Notes: generated from the letters alone by a model not told the origin. Counted from the stretch's first letter, positions 32,363-40,721 are shown. The stretch is DNA of 43,183 nt from an uncultured Acidocella sp. (GCF_946222605.1 NZ_CAMIIE010000029.1:1-43183), one strand, 5' to 3'. Made by a program: numbers and translations.

Positions 32363-34636
32363 ATGGATGAGACCTTACGCAAAGCGGCTCTGGATTATCA
32401 CCGCTATCCCCGCCCCGGTAAGCTCGCCATCACCGCCACCAAGCGCATGGAAACCTCGCGGGATCTGGCGCTGGCCTATTCCCCGGGTGTCGCCGCCCCC
32501 TGCGAGCTGATCAAGGAAGACCCGGACAGCTCCTTCGACCTCACCTCCCGCGGCAATCTGGTCGCCGTCATTACCAACGGCACCGCCGTTCTGGGCCTTG
32601 GCAATATCGGCGCGCTCGCCGGCAAGCCGGTGATGGAGGGCAAATCCGTCCTGTTCAAGAAATTCGCCGGGATCGACAGCTTCGATATCGAGATCGACGA
32701 GCAGGACCCGGACAAGTTCATCGAAACCGTGGCACGGCTGGAGCCCAGCTTCGGCGGCATCAATCTGGAGGACATCAAGGCCCCGGAATGTTTCAAGATC
32801 GAGCAGATCCTGCGCGAGAAGATGAACATCCCGGTGTTTCATGACGACCAGCACGGCACCGCCATCATCGTCGGCGCCGCGGTGCTCAACACCATGGCCG
32901 TGCTGAACAAGAAGATCGAAGAGGTGCGCATCGTCACCTCCGGCGCCGGCGCGGCGGCACTCTCCTGCGTCAACATCCTCAAGGCGCTGGGGGCCAACCC
33001 CGAGAACATCACCATGACCGACCGTGACGGCGTGGTGTATAAAGGCCGCCCGAATCTGGACCCGACTTTGCTGGACGTGGCCCGCGAGACCGATGCGCGG
33101 ACTTTGCCGGAGGTGCTGCCCGGCGCGGATATCTTCCTCGGCCTCTCCGCCCCGCGCGTGCTGAAGGAGGAATGGCTGCATCTGCTGGGTGAGCGCCCGC
33201 TGATCCTGGCCCTGGCCAACCCGGAGCCGGAGATCATGCCGGAAATCGTCCAGCGCGTCCGCCCGGATGCGATCATGGCGACCGGCCGCTCGGACTTCCC
33301 CAACCAGGTCAATAACGTCATCTGCTTCCCCTTCATCTTCCGCGGCGCGCTGGATGTGCGCGCCACCGCGATCACCGAGGGGATGAAGCTGGCCGCCGTG
33401 CGCGCCATCGCCAATCTGGCGCATGTCGAGGCCTCGGACGTGGTCGCCGCCGCCTATGGCGGCAAGGCGCCGGTGTTTGGACCGGATTACATCATTCCCA
33501 AGCCCTTCGACCCGCGGCTGATCCTGCATGTCGCCCCCGCCGTCGCCCAGGCGGCGATGGATGAGGGGGTTGCCCGCAAGCCGATCGCGGATTTCGAAGC
33601 CTATATGCATGAGCTGGAGCGCTTCGTGTTCCGCTCGGGCCAGCTGCTGCGCCCGGTGATCGAGGTGGCGCGCAAGGCGAAGCCGCGCATCGTCTATGCC
33701 GAGGGCGAGGATGAGCGCACGCTGCGCGCCGTGCAGAGCGTGGTGGATGACGGGCTGGCCAAGCCGATCCTGATCGGCAAGACCGAGGCGGTGACCGCGC
33801 GCATCCAGTCGCTGGGGCTGCGCCTGCGCCCCGGCCAGGATGTCGAGATCGTCGATCTGGAGCGGGATACGGCGTTGTTCGAGCAGCTGCTGGCGGCCTA
33901 TTCCAAGCGCGTCGGCCGGCGCGGCACCCCGCCGGATGCCGCCGCCCGGCATGTGCGCAAGCGCCCGACCGTGACGGCGGCGATGCTGCTGGAGCAGGGC
34001 GCGGCGGATGCCGCGATCTGTGGCGGCACCGGTGATTGGTGGCGGCAATTCCAGTATGCGCTGCCGATCGTGCCGCGCAGCACCGGCTCTGGCCGTGTCT
34101 TCGCGCTGACCGCCCTGATCCTGCAGGCCGGGCCGCTGTTTTTCTGCGATACCCATGTGAATGTGGACCCGAGTGCCGAAGAGGTGGCGGAGATGACGCT
34201 GATGGCGGCCGAGACGGTGCGCCATTTCGGCCTGCCGCCGAAGGTCGCACTGCTCTCCCACTCCAATTTCGGCGCCTCCAACTCGCCTTCCGCGAAGAAG
34301 ATGCGCAAGGCGCTGGGGCTGATCCGGGCGCGCGACCCGGAGCTGGAGGTGGATGGCGAAATGCACGCCGATGCCGCCCTGGCCGAGCAGATCCGCCACC
34401 ACGCGCTGCCCGATTCGACCCTGACCGGCACCGCCAACCTGCTGATCTTCCCGAATATCGACGCCGCCAACATCGCCTATAATCTGGTGAAGGCGACCGG
34501 CGAGGCGGTGACGGTGGGGCCGATGCTGCTGGGGCTGGAGAAGCCGCTGCATATCGCCGTGCCCAGCACGACGGCGCGCGGCATCACCAACCTCTCCGCC
34601 GTGGCGGCGATGCAGGCGGCGCTGGCGGCAAAGTAA
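32363..34636 (+). CDS. maeB: NADP-type malic enzyme fused to phosphotransacetylase-like domain
   Basis: This 757-residue protein decarboxylates malate to pyruvate, making NADPH (the multidomain form is usually NADP-linked). The malic-enzyme part (1-430) shows AYSPGVAAPC, GLGNIGALAGKPVMEGK and the signature FHDDQHGTAIIVGAAVLN (residues about 159-176). The C-terminal part (430-757) is a phosphotransacetylase-like domain (VYAEGEDERTLRAVQ, GTANLLIFPNIDAANIAYNL), which in known homologues is regulatory, binding acetyl-CoA. The length is normal for the fusion. A family B repeat follows after about 35 bases. Confidence 0.97.
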   Translation: MDETLRKAALDYHRYPRPGKLAITATKRMETSRDLALAYSPGVAAPCELIKEDPDSSFDLTSRGNLVAVITNGTAVLGLGNIGALAGKPVMEGKSVLFKKFAGIDSFDIEIDEQDPDKFIETVARLEPSFGGINLEDIKAPECFKIEQILREKMNIPVFHDDQHGTAIIVGAAVLNTMAVLNKKIEEVRIVTSGAGAAALSCVNILKALGANPENITMTDRDGVVYKGRPNLDPTLLDVARETDARTLPEVLPGADIFLGLSAPRVLKEEWLHLLGERPLILALANPEPEIMPEIVQRVRPDAIMATGRSDFPNQVNNVICFPFIFRGALDVRATAITEGMKLAAVRAIANLAHVEASDVVAAAYGGKAPVFGPDYIIPKPFDPRLILHVAPAVAQAAMDEGVARKPIADFEAYMHELERFVFRSGQLLRPVIEVARKAKPRIVYAEGEDERTLRAVQSVVDDGLAKPILIGKTEAVTARIQSLGLRLRPGQDVEIVDLERDTALFEQLLAAYSKRVGRRGTPPDAAARHVRKRPTVTAAMLLEQGAADAAICGGTGDWWRQFQYALPIVPRSTGSGRVFALTALILQAGPLFFCDTHVNVDPSAEEVAEMTLMAAETVRHFGLPPKVALLSHSNFGASNSPSAKKMRKALGLIRARDPELEVDGEMHADAALAEQIRHHALPDSTLTGTANLLIFPNIDAANIAYNLVKATGEAVTVGPMLLGLEKPLHIAVPSTTARGITNLSAVAAMQAALAAK

Positions 34637-34670
34637 CAGGCTGCTTAAAACAACCTTTTGAAAAACTTAT

Positions 34671-34750
34671 AGAAGTTTTTTGGGTGCCGCCTTTTTTCCA
34701 AAAAGGCGGCGACAAGCTGGGGGCGGTGGCAGGAGCGGTGCCACCCCCGA
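34671..34750 (+). repeat. Family B palindromic repeat, copy B3
   Basis: This partial copy starts with AGAAGTTTTTTGG and carries the hairpin GCCGCCTTTTTT-CC-AAAAAGGCGGC, then a GC-rich segment with GGTGGC...GCCACC. The stem has an extra G-C pair compared with B1, matched on both arms. It lies in the 230-bp gap between maeB and the split membrane-protein gene; the opposite end of the element is degenerate. Confidence 0.6.
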
Positions 34751-34866
34751 CACACACGAATTTTCATCAATTTCCGGCTGCAGCTTTCCACCAGCATCGA
34801 TCAAACAGCCCCTATATCAGCTCTGAACATCCGGCGCCGCGCCGGAGCTTTTATCGGAGGTGCCTG

Positions 34867-35288
34867 ATGCTGTTTCTGCTGAGCTTCCTAGAGCATCAAG
34901 CTTTTAGCTTGATGCTCTAGTTTTTTTTTGGCGAGCAATTTCTTGTGTTTATTTTGACGCTGGCGCGTCAACCTAAACACATATTGCTCTAGCCGGGCTG
35001 TTGATCTGCAACGCGATTCCGCATCTGGCGGCTGGGCTGCGCGGCGAGCCGTTCCCCACCCCTTTCGCCACGCCGCGCGGCGTGGGGCTGTCCTCACCCG
35101 TGGTCAATCACCTCTGGGGCTGGTTCAATCTATTTCTGGGGCTGGTGCTGCTGCAGCCGCGTGCGCTGTTTCTGGGCGCGCTGCCGCCTTTGCATAACAG
35201 CCTGTTCTGGTGTTTCGGCGTCGGCTTCCTGCTTTGCGGTCTCTATCTGGCCACGCATTTCGGCAAGGTCCGCACGCGGCAAGGCTGA
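34867..35288 (+). pseudogene. Small membrane-protein gene split by a family A element
   Basis: A good ribosome site (GGAGG at 34856-34860) and ATG at 34867 begin a frame that now runs into the element and stops after 18 codons (TAG at 34918-34920). Deleting the element with one TA joins CTG-AGC-TTC-CTA to GCC-GGG-CTG-TTG in frame. This restores a 106-residue protein, MLFLLSFLAGLLICNAI at its start and ending GKVRTRQG, with about three hydrophobic segments (N-terminus, LWGWFNLFLGLVLL and LFWCFGVGFLLCGLYLA). No family was recognised. The remaining 3' part (from 35001) has only a TTG start and no ribosome site, so the gene is probably inactive. Confidence 0.85.
34889..34991 (-). mobile_element. 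Family A MITE-like element, copy A3, inserted in a gene
   Basis: This 103-bp copy (one base shorter in the A/T-rich spacer) interrupts the gene above. TA stands at both borders: 34889-34890 and 34990-34991. The empty site would be TTCC-TA-GCCG, a CTAG target, and the reading frame is restored exactly if one TA is kept. This is direct evidence of insertion with TA duplication, as made by IS630/Tc1-mariner-type transposases. Confidence 0.92.
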
Positions 35289-35297
35289 AGGGCCGGT

Positions 35298-35552
35298 TCA
35301 GGCCAGCAGATTGATCCCGCCACTGGCGCTGGGGCTCGCGCTGGCGCTGCCGGGTTCCGGCGGGCGGGTGCGCGGGGTGGTGGCGATGGAGACGATGTCG
35401 CCCTTCTTGTCGCGCACGGTGGTAACGGTGGAGCCGTCCGGCAGGGTGGTGACGTTGGTGGTGTCGCCTGAAGTGCTGGAATTGAAGGCGCTGGCCAGCG
35501 AGGTGCTGGTGCTGCCCAGCCCGACGCTGCCGATACTCATGCTGGCACTCAT
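35298..35552 (-). CDS. Hypothetical Ser/Thr-rich protein
   Basis: No family was recognised in this 84-residue protein rich in Ser, Thr, Gly and Ala. It has a central TTLPDGSTVTTVRDKKGDIVS segment (LPDGSTVTTVRDKKGDIVS) resembling a small beta-hairpin and a low-complexity tail. There is no signal peptide or membrane segment. AGGAGAG lies just before the ATG at 35552, supporting expression. It is convergent with the split gene and downstream of lpxB on the same strand. Confidence 0.6.
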   Translation of the reverse strand: MSASMSIGSVGLGSTSTSLASAFNSSTSGDTTNVTTLPDGSTVTTVRDKKGDIVSIATTPRTRPPEPGSASASPSASGGINLLA

Positions 35553-35651
35553 GCTGCTCTCCTGGTCGTGTTGGCGCCTGTTTTGGCAGGGGGGTGGAGG
35601 TTCAGAGTCTCATCATGGGCGCAGTGAAGCAGGAAAAAGTTAATAACTGAT

Positions 35652-36806
35652 TTACGGGTCAGGCGAGGCCGCAACCATGCCGAGAATCGCCCGTGCCGCC
35701 GCCAAGGATGGCGTGCCGCCCGGGGCGCGCAGGCTGGCCAGGGCGGCGGTGAAGCCGGCACGCTGAGCCGCGGCTTCGGCCTCATCCGTCAGCAGGCCGC
35801 GCACGGTCTGCGCCAGCCGCGCCGGCGCGCAGTCCTCCTGCAGCAATTCCGGCACCAGGGCGCGCTTGGCCAGCAGATTGATCATCGCCACATGCGGCAC
35901 CTTGATCAGCCGGCGCGCCATCATCGCCGAGAGCGGATTGACCCGGTAGGTCACCGCCATCGGCACCCCCGCCATTGCCAGTTCAAGCGTCGAGGTGCCG
36001 GATTTGGTCAGCGCGGCGCGGGCGGCGGCGAAGGCATCGTAGCGCTCCGATACGTCGCGCACGATGATCGGCCGCACCGGCCAGTCCGCCATATGCGCCG
36101 CCACCGCCTCGGCGATGCCCGAGGCCGCCGCGACCACCGGCACCAGCCCCGGCAGGTCCGGCTGCAACAGCGCCAGCGTGTCCCGGAACACCGGCAGCAG
36201 CCGCTTGGTCTCGGTGACGCGCGAGCCCGGCATCAGCACCAGCGGCATTGCGTCCGGTGCCAGCTTATGGGTGGCGCGGAAGCGGGCAGCGTCGCCGGCA
36301 TCGGCGCCGGATTCCAGCACCGGATGGCCGGTGAAAACCGGATGCAGCCCGTGCGGGGCGAAGAAGTCCGGCTCGAAGGGCAGCAGGCAGAGCAGCTCAT
36401 CCCAAAGCCCGGGGAAATGCTTCACCCGTTCCTGCCGCCAGGCCCAGACCTGCGGCGCGACATAATGCACCCGCTTCGGCCCGCCGGGGCCGATGGCTTT
36501 CAGCACCCGCAAAGTAAAGCCAGGGCTGTCGATGGTCAGCAAAATATCGGGCTTCTGGGCCAGGATGGCCTCGATGGTCTGTTTCAAGCGCTGTTTCAGA
36601 TGCAGCAGTTTCGGCAAAATCTCCGCCAGCCCCATCAGCGCCAGCTCCTGCATCGGAAACAGCGAGGCGAGCCCGGCCTCCGCCATGCGCGCCCCGCCAA
36701 TGCCGGTGAACTGGATCTCCGGGTCCAATTTTCGTAGCGCTAGCATCAGACGCATGCCGAGCACGTCGCCGCTGGCTTCGCCGGCGATGATGAAGATACG
36801 GGTCAT
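35652..36806 (-). CDS. lpxB: Lipid-A-disaccharide synthase
   Basis: This 384-residue glycosyltransferase joins UDP-2,3-diacylglucosamine and lipid X to form the lipid A disaccharide, at the cytoplasmic face of the inner membrane. It begins MTRIFIIAGEASGDVLG, the diagnostic LpxB start, with FTGIGGARMAEAG, YVAPQVWAWRQERVK and LMPGSRVTE. The ATG overlaps the stop of the nitrilase-like gene (ATGA), so lpxB is the third gene of a GNAT-nitrilase-lpxB operon and not in the usual lpxD-fabZ-lpxA-lpxB order. Confidence 0.97.
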   Translation of the reverse strand: MTRIFIIAGEASGDVLGMRLMLALRKLDPEIQFTGIGGARMAEAGLASLFPMQELALMGLAEILPKLLHLKQRLKQTIEAILAQKPDILLTIDSPGFTLRVLKAIGPGGPKRVHYVAPQVWAWRQERVKHFPGLWDELLCLLPFEPDFFAPHGLHPVFTGHPVLESGADAGDAARFRATHKLAPDAMPLVLMPGSRVTETKRLLPVFRDTLALLQPDLPGLVPVVAAASGIAEAVAAHMADWPVRPIIVRDVSERYDAFAAARAALTKSGTSTLELAMAGVPMAVTYRVNPLSAMMARRLIKVPHVAMINLLAKRALVPELLQEDCAPARLAQTVRGLLTDEAEAAAQRAGFTAALASLRAPGGTPSLAAARAILGMVAASPDP

Positions 36807-37669
36807 CGCAGCGCTACGATTTTGGCCGGGGCGACCGGCGCCCAGTCGCGGTGATTGAGCACCGCGCCTTGCCCGCGGACCTCGTCGATGGCGGCGAAAT
36901 CGACGCTGGCGAAGACCAAGGCCGGCTCGTTCAGCGCCCCGGCGGCGGCGACGCCGTCGTCCGGAAAGCCAATATCGCAGGGGGTGAAGAGGGCGGCATG
37001 GCCGATATTCACATCGATGGAGCCGGACCAGGCGGCGGTGCCGATCAACGGCACCACGGCGGTATAGCATTGATTTTCCACGGCGCGCGCCCGGGCGGAG
37101 AGGCGCACCCGGTTGAAGCCGGCGGGGGAGGCGGTGCAGCAAGGGATCAGGATCAGCTTCGCCCCCGCCGCCACCTGGGCGCGCACATGCAGGGGAAATT
37201 CGCTGTCATAGCAGATCGACACGCCGATCAACCCGAATTGTGTGTCGAACACCACAGGCGCCGCGCCACCGGCCACGCCCCATTCCTCATCCTCAAAGCG
37301 GGTCATCGCCTGCTTGTCCTGGAAGCCCATGGCCCCGCTGGGGGCGATGAAGGGGGCGCGGTTGTGGATTTTGCCGTCCGCATCGCGCATCGGCAGCGAG
37401 CCGCCGAGGATGTGCAGCTTATGGCGCATCGCCATCTCGCGCAGCCCGCCCAGGATCGGCTCGGCCTGCGCCACCACATGCAGCAGCTCAGCCGCGATGT
37501 CCGGGGTTTTGATCTCCGCCCCGGCGCAGACCATGGCGGCATATTCCGGCAGCACCAGTATATCCGCCCCGGCCAGGGCGGCTTCGGCGGCGAGGCGCTC
37601 CAGCCGCAGCAGGAAGGCCTTGAAGCTGGCGGGGGCGGAAACCCCGAACGGGGCGAGGGCGAGCTTCAT
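36803..37669 (-). CDS. Nitrilase-superfamily carbon-nitrogen hydrolase
   Basis: This 288-residue amidase-type enzyme has the Glu42 (LVLPEYAAM), Lys119 (FQDKQAMTRFE) and Cys153 (GVSICYDSEFP) triad intact. The superfamily covers omega-amidases, carbamoylases and deaminated glutathione amidase, so the substrate is open. It overlaps the GNAT gene upstream and lpxB downstream by four bases each, indicating coupled translation. A GNAT plus nitrilase pair is also known as a fused two-domain protein in other bacteria, which suggests that the two act on the same substrate (inference). Confidence 0.93.
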   Translation of the reverse strand: MKLALAPFGVSAPASFKAFLLRLERLAAEAALAGADILVLPEYAAMVCAGAEIKTPDIAAELLHVVAQAEPILGGLREMAMRHKLHILGGSLPMRDADGKIHNRAPFIAPSGAMGFQDKQAMTRFEDEEWGVAGGAAPVVFDTQFGLIGVSICYDSEFPLHVRAQVAAGAKLILIPCCTASPAGFNRVRLSARARAVENQCYTAVVPLIGTAAWSGSIDVNIGHAALFTPCDIGFPDDGVAAAGALNEPALVFASVDFAAIDEVRGQGAVLNHRDWAPVAPAKIVALR

Positions 37670-38280
37670 AGGCGCTTGGTCCAGAAGGTTAGGGTTTTGG
37701 TGGTGGCGCTGGCTTCGTCCACATCCCGCCAGCTCATCTGGCAGACCAGATCCTCGCGCCTGGTGAAGCCGCGCTTGGTCCAGAACCCATCCAGCGGCTG
37801 GTAGCCATCCGGGCGCAGCCAATGGCTGGCGGGGCGCTGCACGGCGCAGAACGCCGCCAGGGAGGCGCCATAGGCGCGGGCCTGGCGCTCGCGCGCGACG
37901 AAAAACCCAACCCCCAGCCCGCGGCCGCGATAGGCTTTCTCCAGCACGCTCTCGCCGAAATAGAAGATATCGGAAATATCGATGCCGGCTTCCAGAAACG
38001 GGGTCTTCACCGCCTCGGTCTCGGCGGAGAGCGGCAGGCAGGTGGCGGCGCCGACGATTCGCTCACCGATTCGCGCCAGCACGATGGCGGCGCCATTCAC
38101 CCGTACATAGGTCTGCAGATAATCCCGCTCATGCGCCTCGTCGCCGTCATAGAGATAGGGAAATTCGCGGAAAACCTCGATGCGCAGCCGGGCGAGGTCG
38201 GGCAGCGCCGCCTGCGCGTCCTCGCCGGTGACGGTCTCCAGTTCAAGCTTGGCGCGTGGGGTGGGGGGCGGCAGGGTCAT
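37666..38280 (-). CDS. GNAT-family N-acetyltransferase
   Basis: This 204-residue acetyltransferase has its acetyl-CoA loop at YRGRGLGVGFFVARE (Arg118-Gly123, the R/Q-x-x-G-x-G/A motif) and a core from about residue 30 to 190. It is the first gene of an operon with the nitrilase-like gene and lpxB. Only about 58 bases separate its start from a family B repeat and 112 from a family A copy, so the operon promoter either lies in this short stretch, within the repeats, or transcription arrives from the cytochrome gene. Confidence 0.9.
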   Translation of the reverse strand: MTLPPPTPRAKLELETVTGEDAQAALPDLARLRIEVFREFPYLYDGDEAHERDYLQTYVRVNGAAIVLARIGERIVGAATCLPLSAETEAVKTPFLEAGIDISDIFYFGESVLEKAYRGRGLGVGFFVARERQARAYGASLAAFCAVQRPASHWLRPDGYQPLDGFWTKRGFTRREDLVCQMSWRDVDEASATTKTLTFWTKRL

Positions 38281-38338
38281 ACGCGGCGCAGAATGTCCGC
38301 AGCGGGCAGACCTGCCAAGCGCCCCGCCCTGAAACTAT

Positions 38339-38388
38339 TAAAAGTTTTTGGGGGGGTGGGGACTTTTTTCAAAAAGTCCCCACGGCTT
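38339..38388 (+). repeat. Family B palindromic repeat, copy B4 (short)
   Basis: The copy begins TAAAAGTTTTTGG and contains the hairpin GGGGACTTTTT-TC-AAAAAGTCCCC. The stem bases differ from the GCCGC/GCGGC of B1, but both arms changed together. It ends five bases before family A copy A4, so two unrelated repeats lie side by side in the 213-bp gap between the GNAT gene and the cytochrome gene. Confidence 0.6.
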
Positions 38389-38392
38389 CCCT

Positions 38393-38496
38393 TAGAGCAT
38401 CAAGCTTTTAGCTTGATGCTCTAGATTTTGTTTTAGCGAGCAATTTCATGTGTTTATTTTGACGCTGGCGCGTCAACCCAAACACATATTGCTCTA
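38393..38496 (-). mobile_element. Family A MITE-like element, copy A4
   Basis: This 104-bp copy is nearly identical to A1 (one difference noticed in the CCTAAA/CCCAAA region). Its last CTA is, on the minus strand, the stop codon TAG of the three-haem cytochrome gene. Without the element the cytochrome would read CAT-TAA, so insertion into the stop codon changed TAA to TAG without extending the protein. Confidence 0.87.
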
Positions 38497-40125
38497 ATGC
38501 GCGGCAACCAGCGGCTGCACGCTGGCGATGAAATCCTTCAGCGCCGCCTGTTTCTGCGCCAGGCTCAGCCCGTGCTCCTGCGCCAGCGCCGGGCAATAGG
38601 CGGCGACCAGCGTGTTGGTGAGGTCGGCCGGGCTGATGCTGCTATTGGCGCCGCGCACCGCGCCGATGAGGGCATTGGTGCGGTTGGACAAGGTGGCCGG
38701 GGTGACGCCCTGATAGATGTTCAGCCAGCCATTGCCGGGATCGGTGACCGAGCTTGGGGTGATCACCGGGCAGCCGAGATTATCGGCCTGCAGGCTGCCA
38801 GCACCTTGCAGATGGGTTTTCGCCCGCAGCGCCTTCACATCCTCCGGCGTGGCATTGGCGGTGCCCTTATTGCCCCAGGCGGTGCGGATATAGTTGGTGA
38901 TGTCGGCGATCTGCTGGTCGTTCAGCCTCGCCCCGAACACCGGCATCTTCATCGCCGGCGCGCCCCAGCTGCCCAGCCCGCCCAGCATGGCGCCGATGGC
39001 GTTGTCCGGCAGTTCGGCGGTGACGCTGTCATTGCCGGCGAGGTTGGGGACGAGTTTCGGCGGCAGACCGCCCCCTGTCTGGCCATGGCAGCCGGCGCAG
39101 CTCATTTTATAGAGCGCCTGGCCGCGGGCGATGGAGGCATTGGCTTCGGCAATGGCGGGGGTGGGCGGGGTGTTCTGCGGCTTGGTGGCGGTTTGCAGGA
39201 AATCCGCGATGTCCGCGATGTCCGAGACCGGCAGCAGGCTGGTGGAATGGTCGGTCATGTCGCCCATCGGCCCGTAGGGCGAGCCTTTCACCAGATTGCC
39301 GTCATCATGCAGATAGGCGATCAGATCATCCTTCGCCCAGCCGCCGACGCCGTAGGTTTTGTCGGAGGAGATGTTGGGGGCATAGAGATTGTCGATCTTC
39401 GCCCCGGCGAACTGCTTGTCGTCCATCGTCGCCTGCAACAGGTTGCGCGGCGTATGGCATTCCTGGCAATGGCCGAGCGCGATGGTGAGATAGGCGCCGT
39501 TCTTCATATGCTCGTCCCAGGACGGGTCCATCTTCATCGGGCCGGTCTTGAAGAAGAGCAGCCGCCAGCCCAGCAGCACCGGGCGCTGGTTGAAGGGAAA
39601 GCGCATGGTGCTGGGGGCGCGCGGCGCATCCACCGGCGGCAGGCTCATCAGATAGGCCTTGATCGCCATCACATCCGGATAGGAAAGCTTGGTGTAGGAG
39701 GTATAAGGCATCGCCGGATACAGGAATTTCGGGAAAATCCCGTAGCTATGGCCGGGCGAGACACCGTCATGCAAGGCGGCGTAAAATTGCGCGTCGGTCC
39801 AGCTGCCGATGCCCGTCTCTTTGTCCGGGGTGATGTTCGGGGTGGAGAGGCCGCCGAACGGCGTGTGCATGATCAGCCCGCCGGAGAACGGCGCCTGGCC
39901 GGGGCCGGTATGGCAGGGCATGCAATCCGCCGCATCGACCAGATATTTGCCGCGCGCCAGCAAGGCCGCGTGGTCCGTGGGGGCGGAGAGGGAGGCGGCG
40001 GGATAATCCTTGGTGTCTGCGGCGGTGGCCACCCGGCTGACGGCGAGGCCGCCGATGATGAGGGCAAGGGCGGCGGCGGCGAGGAGGGGGCGCACGAAAT
40101 TGGCCCGAGGCGTTTGCGCAGACAT
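38494..40125 (-). CDS. Three-haem cytochrome c (alcohol-dehydrogenase cytochrome subunit type)
   Basis: This 543-residue exported protein has a signal peptide or anchor at about residues 12-36 and three CxxCH haem sites: CMPCH (near residue 63), CQECH (near 219) and CAGCH (near 346). The layout of three cytochrome domains in a row is that of the cytochrome subunit of membrane alcohol, gluconate or sorbitol dehydrogenases, which delivers electrons to ubiquinone. About 100 extra residues after the third domain (from LGCPVITPSSVTDPGNGW on) make it longer than usual for the subunit. No dehydrogenase subunit is adjacent, so its partner is elsewhere, possibly the PQQ enzyme at 1-1215. The stop is created by a family A element. 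Confidence 0.92.
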   Translation of the reverse strand: MSAQTPRANFVRPLLAAAALALIIGGLAVSRVATAADTKDYPAASLSAPTDHAALLARGKYLVDAADCMPCHTGPGQAPFSGGLIMHTPFGGLSTPNITPDKETGIGSWTDAQFYAALHDGVSPGHSYGIFPKFLYPAMPYTSYTKLSYPDVMAIKAYLMSLPPVDAPRAPSTMRFPFNQRPVLLGWRLLFFKTGPMKMDPSWDEHMKNGAYLTIALGHCQECHTPRNLLQATMDDKQFAGAKIDNLYAPNISSDKTYGVGGWAKDDLIAYLHDDGNLVKGSPYGPMGDMTDHSTSLLPVSDIADIADFLQTATKPQNTPPTPAIAEANASIARGQALYKMSCAGCHGQTGGGLPPKLVPNLAGNDSVTAELPDNAIGAMLGGLGSWGAPAMKMPVFGARLNDQQIADITNYIRTAWGNKGTANATPEDVKALRAKTHLQGAGSLQADNLGCPVITPSSVTDPGNGWLNIYQGVTPATLSNRTNALIGAVRGANSSISPADLTNTLVAAYCPALAQEHGLSLAQKQAALKDFIASVQPLVAAH

Positions 40126-40226
40126 TGATCAGTTCCCTCGTTTTTCTTCCGGAGCCTCGCGCTTTCGGCGTGACGCTCCCTGTTTGATGGTTCTAGGGAC
40201 CATTTCGCCGATTTAACGGCCCCAAA

Positions 40227-40622
40227 TCAAGCCTTGCCGTAAAGTGTGTCAGGATGGATGTGCGGCGCAGCAATTTCCACCAGCGCGTCATCCCGCACCG
40301 CCCGGTAGAAGCAGCTGCGCCGGCCGGTGTGGCAGGCAACACCGGTCTGGTCGACCAGCAGCAGCAGCGCATCGCCATCGCAATCGATCCGCAGCTCGAT
40401 CAGTTTCTGGGTCTGGCCGGAGCTTTCGCCCTTGCGCCAGAGTTTGGCGCGCGAGCGCGAATAATAGCAGACCTGGCCGGTGCGCAGCGTTTCTTCCACC
40501 GCCTCGCGGTTCATCCAGGCCATCATCAGGATCTCGCCGGTATCGTGCTGCTGGGCGATGGCGGCGACGAGCCCGTTGGCATCGAAGGAGAGGGCGGCGA
40601 GCAGGTCCGTTGGTGCGTTCAT
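40227..40622 (-). CDS. hisI: Phosphoribosyl-AMP cyclohydrolase
   Basis: This 131-residue monofunctional HisI performs the third step of histidine synthesis. The metal-binding residues are in RIDCDGDALLLLVDQTGVACHTGRRSCFYR (Asp80, Cys81, Asp82, Asp84, Cys97, Cys104; quoted in part as IDCDGDAL and CHTGRRSCF), and the N-terminal LMMAWMNREAVEETL is diagnostic. The ATG at 40622 was chosen. The longer frame to 40784 is spurious. No other his gene is in the window. The 101 bases between it and the cytochrome gene show no clear structure. Confidence 0.96.
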   Translation of the reverse strand: MNAPTDLLAALSFDANGLVAAIAQQHDTGEILMMAWMNREAVEETLRTGQVCYYSRSRAKLWRKGESSGQTQKLIELRIDCDGDALLLLVDQTGVACHTGRRSCFYRAVRDDALVEIAAPHIHPDTLYGKA

Positions 40623-40721
40623 GCCCCAGAGAAGGTGCAAAGACGCTGCAAAGTCAACGCGTCCGGGTTGGCATGGGGCGCCTGGCTGCCCATGTGGCGG
40701 GGAGCTTGAAGGAGAGGCTTG

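Noticed and set aside
32375..34552. A 725-codon minus-strand frame opposite maeB
   Set aside because: Histidine/arginine-rich shadow translation of a known gene, with no ribosome site or family match.
35001..35288. The 95-codon frame after element A3 as an independent gene
   Set aside because: Its only start is a TTG without a ribosome site, and the frame joins exactly to the start at 34867 once the element is removed, so it is the 3' part of a split gene.
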